Part shown: positions 46,129 to 53,496 of the stretch, piece after piece
Position numbering within the stretch: the first letter of the stretch is position 1
Layout: each line of letters begins with the position of its first letter
Assembly (NCBI RefSeq): GCF_021462415.1
Contig: NZ_JAKEDS010000002.1
Span: 434,001-498,000 of the forward strand
Direction: 5' to 3'
Source of the DNA: Rhodohalobacter sp. 614A
Lineage (GTDB): Bacteria > Bacteroidota > Rhodothermia > Balneolales > Balneolaceae
Length of the DNA: 64,000 bases
Position numbers and translations under genes: made by a program
Notes under the pieces: model-generated
Database searches by the model: none
The model's input: the letters and a program-made list of their open reading frames with translations, nothing else
Told to the model about the DNA's origin: nothing

Positions 46129-47535
46129 TCAGTCATGATATCCTAAAATTTCAAGCATTTTATCTACCGTTTGCTCATCACGATAAAGATAATCAAACAT
46201 ATTTCCATCCTCATCAATATCCACAACAACATGCTTGGGAGAAGGAATCAGACAGTGTTTGATGCCTCCATACCCGCTAATCGAATCCTGGTAAGCACCG
46301 GTGTGGAAAAACCCTATGTACAGCGGTTCCTGATCATCGTCCGAATAGACCGGAAGCAGCACTTGCTGATTCAATTCTTCAGAATTGTAGTAATCGGAAT
46401 GATCACAACTGATTCCGCCGATATTAATTCTTTTATACTGATTCTCCCATTTGTTAACAGGCAGAAGAATGAATTTTTCATTGATAGACCATGCATCGGG
46501 GATGGTATTCATCAAACTGTTATTAACCAGGTACCAGAGCTCGGTGTCGTTTTGCTGTTTTTGTTCCAGAACCTGAAAAATTACGGCTCCGCTTTCTCCA
46601 ACGGTATATTTACCAAATTCAGTAAAAATATCGGGTTCTTCAATCCCGGCATCCGCACAAGTGTCTTTGATGTTCAGGACCAGTTCCTGAACCATGTATT
46701 CAAAATCGTAATTAAAATTGAGGCTATTTTGAATCGGAAAGCCACCGCCAATGTTTAATGCAGAAACTGTTGGCACCAACTTCTTGATGGATGTAAAAAG
46801 CGCCAGGGCTTTTTTGAACTCATTCCAATAATACATGTTGTCGGTTATACCGGAATCCACAAAAAAATGAACCATCACAAGTTCGAAACGGTCATCGCCA
46901 ATAATTTTCTCATTGATAAAATCAAGAAGCTCTCGTTTGTTAATCCCCATCCGTGAGGTGTAATAGGCCGCCTGCGGATCTTCCTCAATACAGATTCGAA
47001 CACCAATTTTAATTTTTTGGTCCGTCTGCAGCATCTTCAACTTTTCCAGTTCACGCATGTTATCCAAAACGGTTATGGAATTTGAAAACCCATCATTAAT
47101 CAACCTGCCTATTTTCTTGACATAGTTATCCGTTTTATAACCGTTGTGAACAATCGTTCTTTGTTTGTCAAGTTTTCCCTGGTTATACAGATTTTCGATT
47201 AAATCGATATCAAACGAAGAGGACGTTTCCAGCGAGACTTTTTCTTTAAGCGCTTTGCTTACTACATGATTGAAGTGGCAGCATTTTGTGCAGTAACAAA
47301 ATTCATATCGGCCAGAATAGTTGTTCTGGCTGATCGCATTATTAAACAGTTTTCTGGCAGTCTGTATTTTTTCTTTGATGTCGGGCAGATAGGTAAGCCT
47401 GAATGGCGTCCCGTATTTTTCAATCAGTTTGGAGAGGTCTACGTCATTGAAACTCAGGTTCCCATTGATCAGGTCGAAACCGTTTTGAGGGAAATCGTAG
47501 GTCTGATCAATGAGCTCGTAATACGAATTTTTCAT
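46129..47535 (-). CDS. speA: Arginine decarboxylase, short Bacteroidota type
   Basis: 468-residue PLP enzyme of fold III (alanine-racemase barrel), similar to the short arginine decarboxylases of Bacteroidota that make agmatine. The PLP lysine is Lys84 in F-C-Y-C-T-K. Other marks are L-N-I-G-G-G-F-P-I for the phosphate site, F-T-E-F-G-K-Y-T-V-G, and the C-terminal C-D-H-S-D-Y-Y and H-T-G-A-Y-Q dimer-interface residues. A diaminopimelate or carboxynorspermidine decarboxylase is less likely from these blocks. No agmatinase or agmatine deiminase gene is adjacent. Confidence 0.85.
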   Translation of the reverse strand: MKNSYYELIDQTYDFPQNGFDLINGNLSFNDVDLSKLIEKYGTPFRLTYLPDIKEKIQTARKLFNNAISQNNYSGRYEFCYCTKCCHFNHVVSKALKEKVSLETSSSFDIDLIENLYNQGKLDKQRTIVHNGYKTDNYVKKIGRLINDGFSNSITVLDNMRELEKLKMLQTDQKIKIGVRICIEEDPQAAYYTSRMGINKRELLDFINEKIIGDDRFELVMVHFFVDSGITDNMYYWNEFKKALALFTSIKKLVPTVSALNIGGGFPIQNSLNFNYDFEYMVQELVLNIKDTCADAGIEEPDIFTEFGKYTVGESGAVIFQVLEQKQQNDTELWYLVNNSLMNTIPDAWSINEKFILLPVNKWENQYKRINIGGISCDHSDYYNSEELNQQVLLPVYSDDDQEPLYIGFFHTGAYQDSISGYGGIKHCLIPSPKHVVVDIDEDGNMFDYLYRDEQTVDKMLEILGYHD

Positions 47536-47765
47536 TAATGCTTAATAGGGTAGGGTTATGAAAATTTTGGGTAATAATGTATGAATTTGTACTCTTTTTT
47601 CTTCTCATTTATTTTCATCAGAAAAAATGAATTCGATAATCCTATCTTCAGGATTAACAACAAAATAATGAACTTCATCGGTCACTAAAATTCATGGTGA
47701 TTGAGATTTAACCTGATATTAAATGAGAAGTTTTGAGTCTCTCAGTTTCTTTTTTTAATCAAAAG

Positions 47766-49337
47766 TTACTCTTCTAACGTAGGGACAATGCGGTGTTTTG
47801 TTCCTTGTTCGTATGCATAGGCAATTTCAAGTAGTACGGGCTCACTCCAGGCACGCCCAAAAATGGAAAGTCCAACCGGCAGTCCTTCGATATTTCCCAT
47901 AGGGACAGTGATGATTGGATATCCTGCTCTTGCAGATGGTGAGCTTGAAGAAAGTGAAAAATTGTCTCCCAAAATGAGATCGGTTTTCCAGGCTGGTGAA
48001 CCGGTGGGAGAGATAATGGCATCGAGATTGTGTTCGTCCATCACACGATCAATTCCATTTTCCCTGCTTTCAGTAAGCATTCGTTCAAGTGCTTCTTTAT
48101 ACTCTTCTGAATCGAGATTTCCTTTTTCCGATGCGGAGATGATGAGGCTTCGATCAAACCGTTCGGTTTCGATAGATTCATTTTGTGTAAGCTCAGCCAG
48201 TTCTTCAATACTGGAAACCGGTGCATCTTCTCCAAGCGAGGCAAAATATTTATTCAATCCGTCTTTGAATTCATACAGAAGAACCTGGAAGGCATCTCCG
48301 CCAATATTTTCTTTTGAGATTTGGTCCATTTCAATTACAGTTGCGCCCTGTTCTTTAAAATAATTAACAGCCTCATTCATCAACGTATCCACCCGAAAAT
48401 GATTTCCCATCGGGCCTGTGTAGAAGCCAATTCTCTTTCCCTCAAGCCCGGACTCATTTAAAAATCGGGTGTAATCTTCATACCGGTTTTCATCGCTGGT
48501 TTCAGTCAGTGCGTCATTTGGATCAGTTGCTGCTAAAGCTCCCAAGAGAATCGCAGCATCGCGTACGGTTCTTACCATAGGACCGGCGCTGTCTGTGTGA
48601 TAAGAAATCGGGATAATTCCATCCCGGCTCCATAAACCCACAGTCGGTTTCAACCCAACAATTCCATTTGCATTCGACGGGCAAACAATCGATCCATTCG
48701 TTTCTGTTCCAATTGTGATTGTTGCCAGATTTGCAGAAGCAGCCACTCCGGAACCCGAACTGGAACCGCATGGATTCCGTGTTGTGTCATACGGATTATT
48801 TGTCTGTCCACCCAAACCGCTCCATCCACTTGAGGAGAAATCGCTGTGAAAATTGGCCCACTCACTCAGGTTTGCTTTTCCAAGAATGACGGCACCCTGT
48901 TCTCTGAGTTTTTGGACGATGAAAGCATCATTCGGCGGAATTGATCCTTCCATAAATCTTGATCCGGCTGTGGTTGGCATGTCGGCCGTATCGATATTGT
49001 CCTTCAAAATGATTGGAATTCCATGAAGTACACCTCTTGAATTGCCATTCTGTAATTCTTGATCAAGTTGTTCGGCTGTTGAAATGGCATCAGGATTTAT
49101 ATAAATGATGGAGTTCAACTCAGGACCTGATTGATCAATTTTTTCGATTCGGTCGAGGTAAGCCTGGACAACTTCCCTGATCGTGAATTCCCCATTTTCA
49201 TATCCCGTCCGGAGTTCATTAATCGTGACTTCTTCAAACCGGAAATGTTCAGAAGCACGTTCGTTGGTTGGCTCGGATTGATTACATCCGAGAAGGATCA
49301 TAAATAGAAGCGGAAAAACGATTTTGGTAACTTTCAT
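47766..49337 (-). CDS. Amidase-signature lipoprotein
   Basis: 523 residues. Lipobox L-L-G-C (Cys at about 18), then an amidase-signature enzyme: catalytic Lys in I-P-I-I-L-K-D-N-I-D, the cis-Ser and nucleophile Ser in G-S-S-S-G-S-G and the G-T-E-T-N-G-S-I-V-C-P-S block. The mature protein would sit in the periplasm, anchored by lipid, unlike GatA or most cytosolic amidases. Substrate unknown (amides, nitrogen scavenging). It is divergent from the alkyltransferase-like gene with starts about 58 bases apart. Confidence 0.92.
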   Translation of the reverse strand: MKVTKIVFPLLFMILLGCNQSEPTNERASEHFRFEEVTINELRTGYENGEFTIREVVQAYLDRIEKIDQSGPELNSIIYINPDAISTAEQLDQELQNGNSRGVLHGIPIILKDNIDTADMPTTAGSRFMEGSIPPNDAFIVQKLREQGAVILGKANLSEWANFHSDFSSSGWSGLGGQTNNPYDTTRNPCGSSSGSGVAASANLATITIGTETNGSIVCPSNANGIVGLKPTVGLWSRDGIIPISYHTDSAGPMVRTVRDAAILLGALAATDPNDALTETSDENRYEDYTRFLNESGLEGKRIGFYTGPMGNHFRVDTLMNEAVNYFKEQGATVIEMDQISKENIGGDAFQVLLYEFKDGLNKYFASLGEDAPVSSIEELAELTQNESIETERFDRSLIISASEKGNLDSEEYKEALERMLTESRENGIDRVMDEHNLDAIISPTGSPAWKTDLILGDNFSLSSSSPSARAGYPIITVPMGNIEGLPVGLSIFGRAWSEPVLLEIAYAYEQGTKHRIVPTLEE

Positions 49338-49394
49338 AGAAATTGAAATGAGCTATATTGAATGGAATCAGATAGAAGAATATAGAAAAAACAG

Positions 49395-49727
49395 ATGAAG
49401 CGAGAAGATTTCTATGAGCGGGTGTATGAGGTTGTTGCAGAAATTCCTGTTGGATGTGTAACCACATATGGTGCTATTGCCGGACACCTCGGTGTTCGTT
49501 CAGGTGCCAGAATGGTTGGATATGCACTGAATAATCTCATATCAAAAGAAGGAGAGCATTACCCTGCACATCGGGTGGTGAATCGACTTGGCCAGTTAAC
49601 CGGTCGGGGTCATTTCCCCGACGATTCCATGAGGGAGCGACTTGAACAGGAGGGAGTGGAATTTACCGAAGATTATACGGTGGATATTGAGAAACATTTC
49701 TGGGATCCGGATGAGCATCTTCGATAA
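49395..49727 (+). CDS. Alkyltransferase-like protein (MGMT fold, no acceptor cysteine)
   Basis: 110 residues equal to the DNA-binding domain of O6-alkylguanine-DNA alkyltransferase. The helix-turn-helix with arginine finger is clear (T-T-Y-G-A-I-A-G-H-L-G ... G-A-R-M-V-G-Y-A-L). The acceptor motif PCHRV reads P-A-H-R-V-V, with Ala58 in place of cysteine, so it cannot accept the alkyl group. ATL proteins of this kind bind alkylated guanine and hand it to nucleotide excision repair. The UvrC in this window would serve that route. Confidence 0.9.
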   Translation: MKREDFYERVYEVVAEIPVGCVTTYGAIAGHLGVRSGARMVGYALNNLISKEGEHYPAHRVVNRLGQLTGRGHFPDDSMRERLEQEGVEFTEDYTVDIEKHFWDPDEHLR

Positions 49728-49768
49728 GAAAGTTATCTGATGGCCTGGATTTTTTCAATCAGCAGCGG

Positions 49769-49948
49769 TTAAGCGTGTTTCCTGTTTTTTGTAAAACTTG
49801 TGAACAATAGAAAACCAGCTAAACCGGCAATCATTAAACCGATCATTAAAGCAAGAATAAACCCGAGTGTGCTCCATTCAATGATTCCAAGAAGAGCAAC
49901 GACGATTAAAATCAAAGACAGAAAGAAAAGTAGTTTGACAAGTTTCAT
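49769..49948 (-). CDS. Small two-helix membrane protein
   Basis: 59 residues, ATG to TAA, begins MKLVKLLFF and ends FTKNRKHA. Two hydrophobic helices (about 4-20 and 29-50) are joined by G-I-I-E-W-S, and a positively charged tail follows; the pattern resembles LapA/DUF1049-like small proteins. No Shine-Dalgarno. It lies between the convergent alkyltransferase-like gene and the YfcC transporter and is the only gene-like content of that gap. Confidence 0.55.
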   Translation of the reverse strand: MKLVKLLFFLSLILIVVALLGIIEWSTLGFILALMIGLMIAGLAGFLLFTSFTKNRKHA

Positions 49949-50085
49949 GCGTTGAAGGATTAGGTTTGAGTTTTCACATTCAATACCTCACTACAAATGC
50001 GCACAACATTTTGCCTGAACTTACTTCTTTTTTTGAAGTAACTCAATACACCTATATCTATGTGAATCAGTTGGTTAAGATGCTT

Positions 50086-51456
50086 TTATGAATAACCAAT
50101 CCAAACCGCGATGGCGATAGCCACTGCACAGATAACAAGCAGTTTTATCATCAAGGGATAGATAAACCGGAACCAACGTTCGTAGGGAATGTTGGCCAGT
50201 CCGAGAATTCCCATTAAAACGGCGTTTGTGGGTACAATCATATTCATTAAACCATCCCCCAGTTGATAGCATAAAACGGCAACCTGTCGGGAAACGCCAA
50301 CGATGTCGCCGATGGGGGCCATCAACGGCATGGTTACAAAAGCCTGTCCGCTTCCAGAAGGAATGAAGAAATTCAAAATACTTTGGACGAATAACATGCC
50401 AACGGCAGCAATTTCAGCCCCGGCATAGGAGAGGGGAGTTGCGAGTCCATTAACGACCGTATGCAAGATTTGGGCGTCTTCCATCAGCAGGGCGATGGAT
50501 CGTGCCAATCCGATCAGCAACGCTGTACCGGTTAATTCAGCAGCTCCTTTTGAGAAAACGGAAGCGGTATCGTTCACTCCCAATCCACCGATGATTCCTG
50601 CAATGATGGCGAGGGCAAAAAAGATGGCGCCAAGTTCAATGATATACCAGTGCCACAGCCATATGCCGATAATCACCAATACAAGCGCAATAAGTGTAAT
50701 GCCCAGTACGAGTATTTTTTTTGTATCCATTGCAGGATAGCTCATGTTTTCATGTTCATCTTGCTCAATTCCTTTCATTAAACTGGACTCGGGATCTTTC
50801 TGGACCCGTTTTGCATACGACCAGACATGATGAAATCCGACCACGAGTAACGGAACTGCCAAAATCAGGCGATACCACATTCCGGACGTTGGGGTGAGTT
50901 CTGCAATATCCTGCGCGATAAGAAGTGTAAATGGATTGAGGACGGCAACCCCATATCCAATTCCGTAACCCACCACCATTGTGCCGATAGCAGTGATGGC
51001 ATCCAGGTTCAGTGCGATGCATAATGAAACCAGTATAATCGCAAAAGGAATGTATTCTTCGGCCATTCCTAAAGTGGCGGATGCGGCTGCAAATGCTATC
51101 ATCATAAGAAAAAGAAGAGGGCCGGGTTGATTGCCAAATGTATTAAGAATTTTTCCAAGCAACGCATCAATCGCCCCGGTTTGGCGAATTACAGCCAGCG
51201 ATCCGCCAATAATCAAAACGAAAAAGATAATTCCCTGTGCATCCGCGAATGCTCTTGGAACCACTGTGAATAGAGATGTAACCGGTAAATACTCTTTGTC
51301 CGGTATGGTATCAAATGAGTTGGGGACCACCACTTCCCGACCGGCTTCATTTTCAAACGTTTCAAAATGTCCCGAGGGAACAATCCATGTGAGGATTAAT
51401 GCAGCAACCATCAGAAAGAACAGAAGGGCGAGAGTGTGAGGAACTTTAAATTTCAA
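50086..51456 (-). CDS. YfcC-family membrane transporter
   Basis: 456 residues with 11-12 membrane helices, member of the YfcC/DcuC-like (C4-dicarboxylate anaerobic carrier) group. Marks: P-H-T-L-A-L-L-F start, T-W-I-V-P-S-G-x-F, the F-V-L-I-I-G-G-S-L-A-V-I-x-x-T-G-A-I-D block, and the late F-F-I-P-S-G-S-G-Q-A-F-V-T-M-P. The solute is unknown for most members (amino acids, peptides and acids have been proposed). No metabolic genes adjoin it that would hint at the solute. Confidence 0.87.
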   Translation of the reverse strand: MKFKVPHTLALLFFLMVAALILTWIVPSGHFETFENEAGREVVVPNSFDTIPDKEYLPVTSLFTVVPRAFADAQGIIFFVLIIGGSLAVIRQTGAIDALLGKILNTFGNQPGPLLFLMMIAFAAASATLGMAEEYIPFAIILVSLCIALNLDAITAIGTMVVGYGIGYGVAVLNPFTLLIAQDIAELTPTSGMWYRLILAVPLLVVGFHHVWSYAKRVQKDPESSLMKGIEQDEHENMSYPAMDTKKILVLGITLIALVLVIIGIWLWHWYIIELGAIFFALAIIAGIIGGLGVNDTASVFSKGAAELTGTALLIGLARSIALLMEDAQILHTVVNGLATPLSYAGAEIAAVGMLFVQSILNFFIPSGSGQAFVTMPLMAPIGDIVGVSRQVAVLCYQLGDGLMNMIVPTNAVLMGILGLANIPYERWFRFIYPLMIKLLVICAVAIAIAVWIGYS

Positions 51457-51761
51457 TAGAAGATGGATTGGTTAAGATTCTCACGAATGATACTAATTAT
51501 GAATCAAACATTTGAGAAATATCAATCCACGATATTTTACTTGAAATTCCCCTCCCACGGGGTAATGGGAGGGGATCCACCTCTCTTGCAGCTAAATAAC
51601 AAATCGGTCAGGTTATGATGAGTTGTATCATCGTAACTTTAAAATGTTTCCAGATTAAATCTTTTTGATCAGAGAAAAGACAGATGTGAAAATGAAGCTG
51701 AAATTAAATCGTTCAACTTCTCTTTTATCAAATGAAACGGCAGTCTAATGAAGGAGAGTGA
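51457..51761. other. 300-base intergenic region with one strong hairpin
   Basis: No gene seen. At 51549-51574 CCCCTCCCA and TGGGAGGGG form a perfect 9 bp GC-rich stem around an 8-base loop; no T-run follows on either strand. GC-rich hairpins of this text occur between genes in Bacteroidota and may be another dispersed repeat. The remainder is AT-rich and featureless. Confidence 0.5.
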
Positions 51762-52385
51762 TTAATTAGACTTATCGGATTTTTTGTTCCGATTTTTTGA
51801 TCTCTTGAAGTCCTCATTTTTCAGCGGATCCCAAATTTTATTCTTGGAATCTTTGTCACGTGTGAGGGGAGCAACCAATACATCAAAAACCTCTTCCGGC
51901 AATTTGGTGTATTGTGCGGTTACCTGTTCAGCGGCTACATCAAAGTGCCACTCAATTCTCTTGGCAAATACTTCTTCCAGGTTTTTGATAGCTTCTTCAT
52001 CTTCTTCATTATTCGTACTCAACGTGCGAAGGGCCTGGATGATTTCCTGTTGCCCCAGAAGTAAAGCTTCCATCAGCGCTTTATTGGTGATTACCGTATT
52101 CAACAAAACCTTGAGAATCTGCTGATTCTGTAGAATTTTTTGGAGGGGATGATCCGGTGATTCGATCTCTTTTTTCTCAACCCGTTCCGGTAAATCATAG
52201 ACGCCACGGTGAACACGAACAATCAAGCCCATGCTGGTCATTTCAGAAAGGCCACTCCGGGCATTATTGTAATCCAAACCGGTTTTCTCAACAATATCCT
52301 GGATTTGCATCTCTTCGCCGGCTTTATCTAAAACTTCAATAATTTTAGCTCGACGTGGTGATATAGAATTGCGCTTCGTACTCAT
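51762..52385 (-). CDS. Winged-helix DNA-binding protein of unknown target
   Basis: 207 residues. The first ~70 form a winged helix: R-R-A-K-I-I-E-V-L-D, then Q-I-Q-D-I-V-E-K-T-G-L-D-Y-N-N-A-R-S-G-L-S-E-M-style recognition helix, and wing L-I-V-R-V-H-R-G-V-Y-D-L. A helical middle (~85-150) with a Glu-rich stretch may mediate dimerisation, and the C-terminus is very basic (KRSKNRNKKSDKS). Transcription control or nucleoid binding is plausible; I do not recognise the family. Confidence 0.7.
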   Translation of the reverse strand: MSTKRNSISPRRAKIIEVLDKAGEEMQIQDIVEKTGLDYNNARSGLSEMTSMGLIVRVHRGVYDLPERVEKKEIESPDHPLQKILQNQQILKVLLNTVITNKALMEALLLGQQEIIQALRTLSTNNEEDEEAIKNLEEVFAKRIEWHFDVAAEQVTAQYTKLPEEVFDVLVAPLTRDKDSKNKIWDPLKNEDFKRSKNRNKKSDKSN

Positions 52386-52599
52386 AAAAAAATGGTTTAA
52401 CTGAATATTGACCAGATCGAGAAATATTACATACTATAGTAGATTCTTTTTAGATGATTTGCAAATACATAGCTGCTTAAACAACGAACGAAAACCGGCT
52501 TTCATTCATCGTCCAAATTATTGATCGAAACTTTCCTTCATGTCCATCAAATTGATTTGTATTTTGGCAGTGAACCAACGTTGACAAAACACATTTTGA

Positions 52600-53487
52600 A
52601 TGAAGTATATTGGAGGACATGTCAGTGCCGCAGGTGGTGTTGCAAATGCACCCATTCGGGCACATGAAATCGGGGCGACCGGTTTTGCACTTTTTACAAA
52701 AAATCAACGCCAGTGGACCGCCAAACCGTTAACAGAAGAAGATATTATCGGGTTTAAGCAAGCTTGTAAAGCCCACAATTACCCGATAGAAGCGGTGATG
52801 CCTCACGATAGTTATTTGATTAATCTCGGGCATCCCGAAAAGGCTGGATTGAAAAAATCGAAAGATGCGTTTCTGGATGAACTGCAAAGATGCGAACAAC
52901 TGGGAATACAAAAGCTGAATTTCCATCCGGGGAGTCACCTGAAAAAGATCAGTGAAAAAGAGTGCATTAAAGTGATTGCAGATTCAATCAATGAAGCACT
53001 CGATCAGACCTCTTTTGTAAAAGCTGTCATCGAAAATACGGCTGGCCAGGGAACCAACATGGGCTACCGATTTGAGCATCTTGCAGAGATGATTGAACGG
53101 GTTGATCAAAAAGAACGGGTTGGAGTTTGTATTGATACGGCTCACGCTTTTGCCGCCGGTTATGATGTTTCGACTGAAGACGGTTTTGAAGATACTTTTC
53201 ATCAGTTTGAACAAATTGTAGGTTTCAACAAATTGATGGGGATGCATTTGAATGATTCCAAGAAAGCGCTGGGATCCAAAGTTGATCGCCACGAAAGCTT
53301 GGGTGACGGCCTGATCGGGTGGACTCCTTTTAAAATGATTATGAAAGATTCCCGGTTTGATGGAATCCCGCTCATTCTTGAAACACCTAATATGGAGAGA
53401 TGGGCAGAGGAGATCGAACAATTACGAACCTGGGCCGGTGATACAATTCATCCCACAATTTCAGAAAAAGAAAATATTTCCAAATAA
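52600..53487 (+). CDS. nfo: Endonuclease IV (AP endonuclease)
   Basis: 295-residue zinc AP endonuclease of base-excision repair, cutting 5' to abasic sites and removing blocked 3' ends. Metal-ligand motifs are present in order: G-G-H-V-S-A-A-G-G at the N-terminus, L-N-F-H-P-G-S-H near 107, V-I-E-N-T-A-G-Q-G near 145, [13 protein letters not shown] near 180, M-H-L-N-D-S-K near 215, and R-H-E-S-L-G-D-G near 230. Length fits. polA follows after 9 bases, so the two repair genes form an operon. Confidence 0.96.
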   Translation: MKYIGGHVSAAGGVANAPIRAHEIGATGFALFTKNQRQWTAKPLTEEDIIGFKQACKAHNYPIEAVMPHDSYLINLGHPEKAGLKKSKDAFLDELQRCEQLGIQKLNFHPGSHLKKISEKECIKVIADSINEALDQTSFVKAVIENTAGQGTNMGYRFEHLAEMIERVDQKERVGVCIDTAHAFAAGYDVSTEDGFEDTFHQFEQIVGFNKLMGMHLNDSKKALGSKVDRHESLGDGLIGWTPFKMIMKDSRFDGIPLILETPNMERWAEEIEQLRTWAGDTIHPTISEKENISK

Positions 53488-53496
53488 AATTCAACG

